A stretch of DNA of 64,000 nucleotides. Source: Luscinia megarhynchos (lineage: Eukaryota > Chordata > Aves > Passeriformes > Turdidae). Numbering within the stretch: position 1 is the first letter of the stretch; every line of letters begins with the position of its first letter. The stretch lies in the NCBI GenBank assembly GCA_034336665.1, contig CM067576.1, positions 11,585,385-11,649,384 of the forward strand, written 5' to 3'. The notes under the pieces are model-generated. The model saw only the letters and a program-made list of their open reading frames with translations. It was not told where the DNA came from and did no database searches. Position numbers and translations under genes: made by a program. Shown one piece after another: positions 1 to 11,000 of this stretch.

Positions 1-424
1 TCTGCACCAGATTGATGCCCGTCTTCTTCTGCCAGGCTTGCAGGGACATCTTACCTCGGTGATTCTGTTGATCCATGCCTGAAGAGGGAGATTATGGTGG
101 TGATTGTGTGAGCAAAGAGCTTCCAGCCTCCCAGCTAGGAGCGTCCCAACTCCATCAGGGCATTGCAAGATCCACCACTAGCCGGCGTGTGGAGTGGCAA
201 ATGAACCCCTCTGCTCTCAGGGAACCTGAGGAGCCTCCCACCACTCCCAACCCAAGGACTGTCCAAGCCTGCTCCACATGACACTAAGTCCAGCAAATTT
301 GTTAGAGCCGAAATGCAACAGCTTCCTACAGTCATGCAAGGGCTTGGAAAGCCAAAACGCTGGCAGCAGCTGCATGGTGCTGCAAGAGGGAGCTGGAGCA
401 TAGAGCCAAGGTGACCCACTGCAT
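1..424. other. Sequence beside a minus-oriented LTR, no gene recognised
   Basis: This stretch lies on the internal side of the LTR ending at 425 if that LTR is read on the minus strand, so it may be leader or internal sequence of the same retroviral element. Open frames of 68 and 102 codons exist on the two strands, but neither resembles a known protein and both look like chance. No repeat family is firmly recognised. Confidence 0.3.
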
Positions 425-930
425 TGTGAAAAACGATGCTCACTTTTTAAAATTTCAAAGGTTCATTAAAACCCTTAACAAAATACAACAAAGGACTGAA
501 TAAGGAAAAATTACAGCGCTGGGAGTATGGGACTAAACTGCCACATGCCCGTCTACAACATGGATGCTCTACTACAACATGGATGCTGTACTTTTTATAC
601 CTTTGGCCCCTCCTAAAGCCTTGTCAGTTAACTCCTTCTTTGTCCTCTATTGGTGGAGACTTCTTTTCTTCAACTTGACTGGAGGTCAGGTGCTGTTATG
701 CTGTGCTTCCAAGTAACAAGGCCTCCCTCCTCCCAAAATGCCCCATGCAAGGGGCAAGGTTAACCACACAGGGGGAAGGAAGGGGGACTACAGGGTGAAC
801 AGAGGACATCTAAATAGCAAATCACAATAACATAACTATACATCAATAAAACTTCCTTTAGCATAGACATAATATTAATCTCTTAATTGCAAGAGCCAAC
901 CATCAAATTACCTATCTATAATAGCATCAT
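425..930 (-). mobile_element. Endogenous retrovirus LTR, minus orientation
   Basis: Read on the minus strand, the segment ends in CGTTTTTCACA (last base 425), a CA-terminated LTR-like end. A TATA-box-like TATAAAAAG lies on the minus strand at about 591-598, roughly 170 bp before that end. A 16-bp direct repeat (553-568 and 572-587) sits just downstream of the TATA box in this orientation. The same terminal motif recurs in the LTR beginning at 25548, so the two are probably members of one family. The upstream (5') boundary near 930 is uncertain and no target-site duplication was identified. Confidence 0.55.
553..587. repeat. 16-bp direct repeat, period 19
   Basis: The word CTACAACATGGATGCT occurs at 553-568 and again at 572-587, separated by 3 bp. 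It lies inside the LTR-like segment, immediately beside its TATA-like box, and probably arose by replication slippage. Confidence 0.85.
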
Positions 931-939
931 GACAGCTTT

Positions 940-1105
940 ACAGTGAAAGACAGTGGGTTACATTGAATATTGGGAAAAAAAAGTCATCCCTGTGAAGGTG
1001 ATGAGGCCCTGGCACTGGTTGCCCAGAGAAGCTGCCCCATCCCTGCAAGTGCTCAAGGCCAGATTGAATGGGGCTTGGAGCAAGCTGGGATAGTGGAAGG
1101 TTCTC
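940..1105 (+). mobile_element. CR1 LINE 3'-end fragment, sense
   Basis: The run from 'gatgaggccctggcactggt' through 'tgcccagagaagctgcccca' to the 'gcttggagcaagctgggata' and 'gtggaagg' words matches the conserved 3' part of avian CR1 in sense orientation. It is truncated at both ends and carries a small internal deletion relative to the consensus as I know it. Confidence 0.75.
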
Positions 1106-1849
1106 TGCCAGTACAGAAAAGACAATCATAAAGAGAAACTAGAACTGACAACTGGAAAGCAGTAAAGCAGCAGAGTTATTACTGCCCTTGAAAATAGAGC
1201 AGCTGCAGAGACAGTTACAGGAGAACAGAAAGGAAAACAAAAGTTGGAGGAAAAAGTTGATTAGAAAATTAACTGAATCTCCTAAAGAGTGCCCAAATCC
1301 TTGGCCTTGTTACAAAATGAGATGAAATTAAAAGACACAGCCTTTAATGAACAATTGGCCGGAGTGTTACTGAAATTTTAGAACACAGGGAAATCCCCAC
1401 CTGTGCAACACTAATTGCATGCATTTTTGGCATCACCACGACCTTCACTCCATCCCGCGTCTCACTAAGATGGGTGAGACGCGGGATGGAGTAATTTTCA
1501 CGGTAATATCAAGAATTTTACGTGTAATGTCAGACTAATTGACCATTCCCAAGAACTATAATTTACAGGTCGTCCATAGAGAAAACAGAGGTGGAAAGAA
1601 TTATATAATCACGCAGTATTTCCAAGAATTAAAAAAATTGCAATTCTTCTCCCTCGGGGCAAAGATGAAAGAAACCCCTGACTAAAGTTAGTAATAAAAT
1701 TTAAAAGCTGTATTATTTCCAAAAGGAGAAAATCTTGTTACGGCAGGATGGGGTTTTACCGAGCATGGCACCTAAATATAACTTGCTTCAAACTGGCCCT
1801 GAAAAACGGTACCTTCACTGTTTAGTTCGACTTCGTTTCAGGAGACAGA
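1106..1849 (+). mobile_element. Decayed retroviral internal sequence (tentative)
   Basis: This segment connects the CR1 fragment with the integrase-like remnant. One broken frame around 1195-1280 reads as a glutamine/glutamate/lysine-rich, coiled-coil-like stretch followed by stops, which could be a gag remnant, but I could not identify it. It contains the perfect hairpin at 1447-1492. Confidence 0.3.
1447..1492. repeat. Perfect 19-bp inverted repeat (hairpin) with 8-nt loop
   Basis: The left arm at 1447-1465 (ACTCCATCCCGCGTCTCAC) is the exact reverse complement of the right arm at 1474-1492, separated by the loop TAAGATGG. The arms are GC-rich while the flanks are AT-rich, so the cruciform or RNA stem would be very stable. 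There is no run of T after it and no coding frame through it. Confidence 0.95.
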
Positions 1850-2160
1850 ACAGAGATGTTCTGAATGGGAAAAGGGACTTTTATCTCTAGTCTGAGCAGC
1901 GAAACGAGCTCACATTTTCCATAGAAGTAGGTACAATGGGCCAAAACGGCAGAATTCAATGGGTTTTCCACAGCCCATATTACCCCAGCCAAATGGAGGC
2001 AGAACGGGCTAATGGCCTATTGAAGAGGAGCCCGTAGCCATACAGGACTGAGTGGGATACTCAGGGTACTTTGCACCCTGAATGAGGTGCTCCACCCTCC
2101 ATACAAGGCGAACATCGGACAGCTTTACAATCAGGACAACCTGCTATGGTAAAAGAACGC
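1850..2160 (+). pseudogene. Endogenous retrovirus pol (integrase) remnant
   Basis: Around 1955-2030 the plus strand encodes a short stretch containing tyrosine-tyrosine-proline followed shortly by alanine-glutamate-arginine-alanine-asparagine-glycine-leucine-leucine-lysine-arginine. This is the conserved end of the retroviral integrase catalytic core, including the expected position of the third acidic residue. An in-frame stop follows soon after, and the sequence on both sides needs frame changes to stay open, so the gene is dead. The orientation is opposite to the LTR at 425-930. The retroviral class cannot be decided from so short a piece. Confidence 0.65.
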
Positions 2161-3289
2161 AAATTAAAACTGTGCCTGTGACTAACTAATCCTCGGGGCA
2201 TACTTGGGAAACTAATAGCAGTGGTACAAAACACAGAATTAGTGGCTCTTCCTCGTGTTTAATGGGACAAGAACCTGTCCGGGCAAAACCCGCCGAGACT
2301 AGTATTATTTTACTTTTTCAGAAAACGATACTGGAAATGATGCCAGCACGTTTCCACTGAAAATTAAGTTATCCATTGAAGGACTGCTTATTCTCCTCAC
2401 AGAAGGAATTAGCACCAGAATGAACCAGACTGAGCACATAAATCACCAAACCTGACCCACTGGATGGAAACCTTCGCTTTCTCCATCTGTAAAGGTCACT
2501 GTGCTAATGGCTGTAACCATGCTTAAGCTTGAATGCATTTCAATGACCATTGCCAATGAATAAGCCATAATTATACAAATTTAGGAGCTTAGCCTAATAA
2601 CATGAATTTGGCAGAGAGAAATAAGAAATATAACCGTAATTTATGAAGCATAACTTTCCACCAAAAAGGGGGGAATTTATTTACTCAGCTTCCAATGCTT
2701 CACAAAATATGAAAGGGAAATTTTAGTGAAGATAAAATGTATCCGCAACTATAAGTTGTGGCACAACGAAAACGAATTTAAACCTCACAATGCATTCCCT
2801 GCCTCCGAGGCTCCTGATAAGATCGGTGAGATCTTATCTCCACAACTTTCTAAAATCGGACGCTATGCCATCAAATATACCAGCCAAAACAAGTGGTATT
2901 TTATTCTTTATGGTTATCAAAGCAGAGGAATTATCAATGCAGGTCGGTATCTCCGCAATTCAAGCCGCCATTTCTGTCTAGTGCCTGTGCACGGTGGTCG
3001 GCAGGGTTGCATGGACAGACCCTGAACCCTCCAAAACCATCAAGGGAAGAGTGGAAGCTATCCTGGGGACAGAATTGGGAACACTAAGTACCATGGATGC
3101 TGGAGCAAACAAAATAAACTGATTTATACCAATGCAGAGATCCATCACGACCCTCTTCACCAACATTAGGAACTAGGCCCTTATCAAGACCTCAACGGGA
3201 AAGAGATAAAAAATCAGCAGCTAACAGTGAATGCCATCAGGTGCTGGCACCTCTCCACCTCCAAGGGGTTTCATCTTTTATGAAGCCTA
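2161..3289 (+). other. Probable remainder of the retroviral insertion, unassigned
   Basis: This follows the integrase-like remnant directly, where env would lie in a plus-oriented provirus. A 99-codon open frame (2726-3025) and overlapping shorter frames are present, but I recognise no envelope motif. A 9-bp inverted repeat with a 5-nt spacer occurs at 2816-2838 (GATAAGATC, then GGTGA, then GATCTTATC). Assignment to the provirus is by position only. Confidence 0.3.
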
Positions 3290-3960
3290 AAAACCAACTT
3301 CGAACGAGAGCGGGGACCGCACTGCGGAAACGCGTGCTCGAAGCGGAACAAAAGACCAGCCCCGCTCCCTCCCCCGAGCCTCGTGGCTCGGCCCTCTGGC
3401 TCCCGCGACGGTCCCCGCGCAGGGAACCGGCCCGACGGGTGCTGGGCTGTGAGGAGAGGCAGGAGCCGGCTCTGTGGGCACAGCCCTCGCTGCTAACGGG
3501 GGTCCCGGGCACCCCGGGCCCGCCTTACCTTGGGGAGCGGCGAGGGGTGCGGCAGCTCCGCACTGGGACCGAGACCAGAACTGGGAGCAGAACTGGGACC
3601 GGGACCGGGAAGCAGCCGTGCCCGCGCTCCCAGGCGGGCCCGGGGCTCAGCTCCTTTGGGGAAGGGTCTCCCCGAGGGGAGCCGTGCCCGCCCGGGAGTT
3701 CCCCCCCGACAGCGCTCACCTTCTCCTCGCCGCCAGTCGCGTTCTGGAGCTGTTCGCGCTGTCTGTGCTGGACAAAGAATGGACCCAGCGCCGCCCCCGG
3801 CACCACCCTCCCGCCCCGGACCGACCCCCGGCACCGCCCTCCCGGCCCGGCCCGGCCCGGCCCGGCCCGCCTTGCTTTGTCTCGCCGGGCGTCACCTTGC
3901 CTCACCTCTCCTCCTTCCTCACTCTGCGAGGCAAGGCAAGGCAAGGCGCTGCGGTAAGGG
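3290..3960. promoter_or_regulatory. CpG-island-like GC-rich block
   Basis: About 670 bp are strongly GC-rich with many CpG dinucleotides, bounded sharply by AT-rich sequence. The block contains tandem GGCCC units near 3841-3870, GGCAAG-type repeats near 3932-3950 and a degenerate repeat of GGGACC/AGAACT units at about 3560-3612. Long open frames occur in most of its reading frames, as expected from a low density of stop codons rather than from coding. It could be a CpG-island promoter of an unrecognised transcript, or a GC-rich part of a transposable element. It lies about 9 kb upstream of the LCP2 start codon. Confidence 0.5.
3841..3869. repeat. (CCCGG)n simple repeat
   Basis: Five uninterrupted CCCGG units run from 3841, followed by a sixth imperfect unit. 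It lies inside the GC-rich block, and short slippage-prone arrays of this kind are common in CpG islands. Confidence 0.85.
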
Positions 3961-3974
3961 GTACAGCACCCCCG

Positions 3975-4030
3975 AACTCTCAGAAGCGTCAAAGTTGGAA
4001 GAGACCTTCAAGACCATCTAGTCTCATCAT
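3975..4030 (-). mobile_element. CR1 LINE 3'-end fragment, antisense
   Basis: The words 'aaagttggaagagacc' and 'aagaccatctagtc' match the antisense of the CR1 3' end. Only some 50 bp are clearly alignable, and weaker similarity may continue to about 4100. Confidence 0.55.
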
Positions 4031-4099
4031 CAGTGCGAATTCGACCTGAACAGTGCAATTAAACCAGATAACAACGACCCCAAAAGATATGCCGGTTTT

Positions 4100-5019
4100 G
4101 AACCTATTCGTACTTGCGGAGCTGGAAGGCTTCGTGCTGCTTTTCCTCAATACCTGCTAACAAAGGCAAATTTTGGTGTGGGTCAGAAACATCTACTGGC
4201 AGAAATCCTTCAAGCAATGTCTGCTGCACAGGAGAGTGCACTGGCCTAAGTCTCCAGTGCGTTACGTGGTGCCCCTGTGTGCGAGGCTGAGCTGTTAATG
4301 GTTATTGCCTCAACAACTGCCCGTGTCCATTTGTGCTTTGCTGGCGCCGGGTCCAGGGCGAGGACCAGAATTTTGGCAACATGGTGGCGAAATCTGATCT
4401 GCATGAGACATGGGCGTGCACACCCAGCAGCGGAGGCTCTTTGGGGTTTGAGCCCGCTAAGGGAAAAAGCCAGACAGACCATGGTGCTTGTTTTCATGCA
4501 GTTGTCCTCCCCCTGTCCCCCAAGGAAGGGTGACATTCGCAGGACATTCACCCATTTGGCTTTTATCTCTTCTGATGGGGCATAGCTGGCTCAGCTTTGC
4601 TCAAGTGAGGGGCTGGGTCGTGACTTAAAGGGTCATAAACCACCAAAGACCCTTCAGACAGAGCAAAATTCCCTTCCCCATGGGAGGTACCCGCGTGTTC
4701 CATCTAAACCTAAATGTGTATTTACTCATTGACCCTTGAGTGTTTCTTGGGCTTTCCCCCACTCCGAGGATCAAGATTGTGACCATCACTCAGACCACCA
4801 GATATCAAAATTGCAACAATCAAGTCTCTTCAATCAGGTCTAGTTACTGGATCTACGAGTGGTGAGATCTTGCTACTCTTGCCGTTCCTTCCTCTTTCAT
4901 TCTTATACATCCTCTTACCTGTTATTCCTATGCTTTTATATTGTTGCATTACTACAGATAATAACCAGAATGGCTACATCTCTGCTTTCCATTGATTCTA
5001 AATGGTTCTAAAATAGATC
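4100..5019. other. Unidentified intergenic sequence between GC-rich block and LTR-like segment
   Basis: Open frames of about 100 codons occur on both strands (4246-4585) with no recognisable motif. By position this could be further retroviral internal sequence belonging to the LTR-like segment that follows, but no diagnostic motif supports that. Confidence 0.3.
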
Positions 5020-5712
5020 TGTAGTATATGATATAATGTAATTCGTGTAAGTTTGTAAATTAATGTAGAATAAGTAATATTTGTATGAATAAAATAATAA
5101 AAACTCAGAAATGAAAAAGAGAACTACGGACGAAAGGACACAGATTGCTTCATCACAGCATTGTAGCAGCCAATAAAAGCAGAACAGCCCAGCTTAACAA
5201 GTAAATAGACGTGGCCCCAATGGTAATTGCTCTCTGGAAACTGTCCAGGGAACACCCAAACGATGAACACCCGTCAAGCACCCACAATTAAAATAACCAG
5301 AGCCATCAGGAAATATACATCTCAATAACAGCTTCTCCTTAAACCAAGACCTGCCTTCATCAAAATTCATTGTCTCCCAGGATACGGTTTTGTCCAGCCG
5401 AACGCAGTGAAAGAAAACCACATGAATATGCGGAACGACGAAAGGAGACAAAGACCTCCGCTCTGGGCTAGAAAAAACTATAAAAACTGGGCTGACCAAG
5501 GCGGTTTTGTGAACATTGGGGGATCCGATGCCATAGAGATCAGATCAGAGTGTGTTCATCCAGCGCTGATCCCGGGCTCGGCGCTGTCCCTTTTTGATTG
5601 TGGCTACCGAGGACCATATTTCGGCCGCAAAATAAATATCACTTATTTTGATATTTAATTCGGCTTGATCTCTTTATTATCTATAACAATCTTCTGGCAC
5701 AGGAATGAAGCC
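5020..5712 (+). mobile_element. LTR-like segment, plus orientation
   Basis: The layout is that of an LTR: a CCAAT-like box at about 5169, a TATA box (TATAAAA, 5479-5485), then 150 bp later a polyadenylation signal (AATAAA, 5631-5636), and a short tail ending in TTCTGGCACA. The start at a TGTAG near 5020 and the end near 5711 are guesses from the TG...CA rule, and no target-site duplication was found. It could be the 3' LTR of the plus-oriented remnant at 1.1-3.3 kb or an independent solo LTR. Confidence 0.45.
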
Positions 5713-7476
5713 TCTCTGCCCTGGACCCCAAAGAACAATTCCAAACCCTCCACAGCATTGTCACTTGCCAGGCTATACTCACTTATTCCATAAGACCCCA
5801 AAGCAGCCCCACAGGGTCTTGCAGGTCCAGATAATGACCAGTATCTCACAAAACTTGTGGAGAGGGGGAAAAAATATTACTATAAACTCCTTGAAATACA
5901 GACATGCACAAAAAATCATATCAAAGAAATATAGAAAGTGAATATAAAGTTATGATTTTAAAAAACAAAGTTTAAAAGTTTTGCTTTTTCTCCTTAGGAA
6001 GGAAGAAATATCTTGTCCAGCCAGTCTGCCTCGAGCTCTCCTTTATATTTCTGAAGATAAACTGGCTTGGCTGTACCACTGTCTTGGTAAAAAAATCCAA
6101 AAGCAAGTAGAAAGGGAAGTTAATAGTTAATTCCACAAGGAATTCCACTAATAGTTCCACAAGGAAAAAAAAATCCTAGTGATTCAGATTCATAAAGACA
6201 GATGAAACACACTGGGATACTGAAATAGGCTCTGCTCACCCAAGTACCTGCAAATGGAAACTCGTTTTAGCTATGTGCTTATTTGTGCAGTGCTACTATA
6301 AAAGGTAACTAGGTTTTTTAATATTTTGAGCAGAAAAATGACTGATTTTTCCAAAGAATTAATAGCTCATTCCCACCTCTAGCTAACATCAGCTTGCTTT
6401 TCTGAAATGCATCTCAGCAAGCCAAAGTGCTGCCACTAGATGGCAAAGTGAGACTGAATCTTCTCTCCTACACAATCTCAAATTTTATTTGTTGGATGGA
6501 GATAAAAGAGAAAAATATTAATACATTTTTATCCATTTTAACCCTCTGATATATTCCTGGAAAACAGTAGTTGCAGGAATTCTATTATGCAATTGGGAAG
6601 GTGTTATATATATTATATGTTATATGTTATATTAAGTGATCCAGGGGAGATCCTACTCTGGTATTACTTTAGTCCACATTTTAGAGAAGAGCCCTGACAG
6701 ATCAGGACTGCTCCAATGGACAAGAACTTTCGAGCTGTTCTCGCCCTCCTTCATAATGAGCCGGGGATAAAAAGGATTGTCTTAAAATCCACTCGTAGTA
6801 GAATACATGTGTAAAATTAAAAATATATGCAAAATCCTTGCTTATATGAAAAAAAAAGTCTTTTCTGAATTCACTATATTTTGAACATAACAATGAAAAG
6901 TTGAAAAGCATAGGGTGTTCAACAATTCAGCTCCTTGGAAACTCTAAGCCAGTCATAGAGAGGAACATAAAGACTAAAAACAAAACTAACATTAAAAACA
7001 AAACTATAGCCAAGATGATGTCGGCTAGCAGCAGCTTTATTTTTTTCTCCGACTTACCTGTGTATATTCTGGTCTGTGAAATTCACTCTTGAAAACTTTC
7101 AGGATTGACAAAAGCTTTTCCTGAGAAGGTCTGAAATGAGTATATGTTAGTGGAAAAGCTGTAAAAGCTTTTTTCACTTTCTTTTTCACAGCCGTGCACA
7201 ATCACAAATGCTTTTGTTACTGGTCAGCAAGTTGCTGAAATATTCAGAGAACTGGAAATCTGTTAGGACCAGAATCCAGTTCTGAGTTTGTGTATGGACA
7301 GGAAGTTGCAACTGCAACAATGACCAAAATCCCAGGTTGGCAACCAGTTTACAGTATAAACTCTGCAAGCTTCTCCAGAGTTGAAGCTACAAAGTAGCTT
7401 TGTTTAGGTTCGAAAACAATTGCCTGGCTGACTAAAAGGAGATCCCTTGGAAACTATGTCAGCGCCAATGAGCTGC
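5713..7476. other. AT-rich intergenic sequence, no gene
   Basis: Short open frames only, none resembling a protein. Small AT-rich simple runs occur near 6605-6640. The one notable site is the CTCF-like motif at 6431-6445. Confidence 0.6.
6431..6445. promoter_or_regulatory. CTCF-like core motif
   Basis: TGCCACTAGATGGCA matches the core of the vertebrate CTCF consensus (CCASYAGRKGGC) at every core position. It is nearly palindromic, so orientation is ambiguous. A sequence match alone does not show occupancy. Confidence 0.45.
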
Positions 7477-8067
7477 TGTGTTGGGTTGATGTGGCCAGAA
7501 ATGTGTGTTCTATCACCATCTGTGGCACATACTATCTGCTAATGGGCCATCTTTAACACAAGATGGGGCAATCACCTTTATCTTTTCCACAACCCATCCT
7601 CCCTCCAGGAAGATATCATCTGCTGCTGGCCCATTGAGAGCCACTGCATGAGTGATAAAATTACATCATCCCATCCCATTGGGAGATGCTCCAGCCAGGA
7701 GGAGGTGCCAAGCCTTTCCTACCTAGATAAAACTGAGATTTTGGACACCAAGGTACCTTCTTTCCACTGGATTTCAGAGGAAAGCCAGACCTTTCCACAT
7801 CATCCCTGGACCTTCTACAGGAGCACTGCTTCAGCTGAACCACATCTGCCACTGAGGATGCAGCCACTATTTAATGGGACTGCTGCCAACACCCTGACCG
7901 ACTGATGGGGTGTCAGGTTATATTCTGACTCTGGGTTTGTTCTTTGTAATACTATATTTCTATTTTAATTTTCCTAGTAAAGAACTGTTATTCCAAATTC
8001 CCCTAAGAGCCCCTTAATTCCAAAATTATAATAATTTGGAGGGAGGGGGTTTACATTCTCCATTTCA
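7477..8067 (+). mobile_element. Passerine-type retroviral LTR (probable solo LTR)
   Basis: The segment opens with TGTGTTGGGTTGATGTGGCC and closes with GGGGTTTACATTCTCCATTTCA. Near its 3' part it has GTGTCAGGTTATATTCTGACTC, a TAGTAAAGAACTGTTATT polyadenylation-like region and AAGAGCCCCTTAATT. These words, in this order, are typical of an abundant LTR family in songbird genomes as I know it. The terminal TG...CA fits an LTR. The flanks (GCTGC before, AAAAA after) do not show an obvious 5-bp duplication, so one boundary may be shifted or mutated. No internal retroviral genes adjoin it. Confidence 0.7.
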
Positions 8068-11000
8068 AAAAGAAGCTTCTGCCTTTATCGGCAGATACCT
8101 GTCCTTCAAACCAGGACAGCTGCTTATGGGTTAATAATTCATTTGTTTAAAATAGCAAAATGGGTTGAATTAAAATAATTATCGTATCTTTAGCTGTCAA
8201 ATAGTTGGATAGACTTGAAATACCGCTGTTTAAAAAACTTGAAAAAATGAAAACAATGTTTTGAAACATTTTTTGTTTCAAAAATGAAACAAAAATCATA
8301 CCTTTTGTTTCAAAGCATCTTTGCTGAAAGAGAACAATTTTGTTTCATTTTAATAAACCTGTACCAAAAACCCCCAACAAAAACCTTGCCAAAACCCAAA
8401 AGAAGGCAAAGCAAATGGAAAGCCTGTTATGGAAACAGTGAATGGGAATACCTGAGGCCTCAGCTCCATCCAGGGACAGCAGCTCTCCCAGATTCTGGTT
8501 TCCAGTGGAGCTGGGAGGTTCCCCAGCACAGCCCAATCCTGCAGGGCTGCAGAGGGGACAGGAATCAGCTGGGAGCCAGAGCAGGAGCTCTTATGGTGAA
8601 AGGGAGCTGGGCTGGTGGAAAAAAGCCTTGGGGGTAACTGGAGCCTTGCAGAGCCAAGGTTTTGGCAGCTCCCCCTGGGCAGCAGGCTGGCCTGGAGCTG
8701 GGGGAGGACATCTGTCCTTTTTGACAGCCCAGGTGGAAAGGTTTGAGCAGTTAGCTCAGATTAAAGGGTCTGTTTTTAACTTCACCTTCATCACACTGGT
8801 GAGCTCAGGTGCAAAGCTGGTGTGTTCACTGGCAGAGTTCTGCCCCTGGAAGACACTGTGAGTACAGAAGGGTCATGTCCAAAACAGAACATCATTTCCA
8901 GGTGTCCTTTTGGCCCCTTCAGTGTCACAGTACAGCTGAGCCTGTTTGGCAGCTCCTGAACTGAGCTGCTGAACTGCACTGAGCAGCCCAATAACTGAGG
9001 AGAGTTCTTCACTCCCCAGTTCCTCCTTCTCGAGCTTGCAGCAGCTTTTGTTGCTAGCAGAGCCCTTCACAGGTCATGAGAACAACTGACTGCTAGTTGT
9101 CACAAAGTTTATCTCCTTTTTTCCTTCCCTCATGTCCAACTTCCCTTTCTCGGACTTAGCAAGCATTTTTTTCAGTCTTGACTCAGTAGGCAGCTCTGTC
9201 GAGGTCTCCTAAGTGTTCTGCCATTTGTTTGCAGCATTTCTGGACAAACCAAACACATCGTGCCACTTATGACCCAAACAGAGTGGAATGGAGCATGTAC
9301 CTGAGCAAGCTGCTCTTGCCAGAATATCTCTAAGTACTTGCCTTATTTTTTACAGGACTTTAGTATATATATGATTCTCTTTGGTTTCTGAATAGAGTCC
9401 AGCTGCACTCTACAGTGGCTGTATTTTAGGATTTCAGGCCTTTTGGATTTGCCTGAACTCCATCTTGACACCTGCTCAGAGTAATGCAAATCACTGGTAA
9501 TGGAAAAGATGCTTCTTCAAGTATGTATATATATTTTTTTTTCCATCCAGGAAAATCTTTGCTGAGGCAGGTAGGTTAGTTAGCATTTACCTCAGCTGCA
9601 GTTCCCATTCAAGTGTCATATTCAGGGTCCATCCATCCCTGCTCTTGTACCTGGCAGTGTGGGGCTGGGTGGGGAGGAAGTCTCCAAGTTCCATTCCTGC
9701 AAATTGCTTTTTCAGACTAGCCTAGGTGTGAATGTGAATATCCTGAGAGTTTCCCCAGGGGGGAGCTCTACACCTGAGCCAGGTAAGGGAGGATATTGAC
9801 GTGGTAAAAAAGCATTATCCCACCTCACAGGGTCTGCTTCCCTTATCTGTCTTATCTAGCTCTGAACACAGCTTGTATCTAAGCAAAGATCAGTTTGTTG
9901 TGCTCATCCTTCCCAGGTGGATGATGAAAATATCTAAAATTTCAGAAAATATCTGAACCCCCTCAGAACCAGGGCTGTTCTTATTGTCAGAGGTTTGTCC
10001 ACCACGCATGCAAAACCTCCCCTTCAATCTGGCCTCAGCAAAGCACCAAATTAATGCTGACATTTCAGTTTCTCTCAGTTATAGGCAGGTAATGCAGTCT
10101 GGGAATTGGGCATGTCATGTTGAAAGGAGAACTATAGGCTGTCTAGGGTAAAAATTTCCATTGTAAAAGGAAGAATCTACCCCGGTCTTTTAAAAACAAA
10201 TTTGGGCAGGACAAGAGAAAACCACTTCATAAAGATCCACTTTGCTCTGGGAGTGAGATGAACATGAACACGAAATTGAGGTTTGAACTTTTTTTTTTGT
10301 TTTGCTCTAGTGATAATGGCGTGTAACCTGAGTTACTCTAGAAAAATAAACCCTTCTGAAAGTGGTTCAAAGTAAGCCCTTGACTCCACTTAAAACAGGG
10401 ACAGAAGACCACCAAAGAGAGGTGAGAGAAATGGAAATGTTGCTGCTCTTTGAAGGCAGCAGAATGTCGGCAGTGTGAATTTCCCCCCTGTGTTGCCTAA
10501 AATGGTTTGAGTCTCACATTTTCAAACAAGACCATCACTGCATCAGAAAGAACTTACCATTGGCAGCTGTTTCTGAGGAAACACTTTTTTGTGTGTGAAG
10601 GTTGTGTGACTGCAGGCTATAAAATACCTATGAAACACCTAGTTCTTTAAAAATGGGGAAAAATTCAATAAAAAGATATGCACCTGATAATAATAGCAGT
10701 AACATCAGTGTTTCTCAGCTTTTGAAAATCTAAGCTTAAAATCCATCTCATGAGCTTGCCAGCTGCTGTAGGAGTATATCTGAAAATTGAAATGCAGCAA
10801 ATACAAAGTGGTGTTTCCTCCGCAAGCCTCACTGGGGCACCACATCCGATGTGTTTATGATGTTACAAAAGAAGTTGGAGAGAAAGACAGAGCTCAAGTT
10901 CATATTCATTTTTTAAGAAATACGTGAAATCTGCACGTAGCTATGATGCACTCAGTGCCACAGACAGGATGCAAGCAAATAATAATAGATACATGTGTTA

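Noticed and set aside
1850..2160. Possibility that the retroviral pol remnant is functional
   Set aside because: Stops and frame changes interrupt it, and the reverse transcriptase and protease regions are not recognisable.
3241..4049. Long overlapping open frames (up to 238 codons) on both strands
   Set aside because: They coincide with the CpG-rich block, where stop codons are rare in all frames. The translations are arginine/proline/glycine-rich without any domain, and several frames are open at once.
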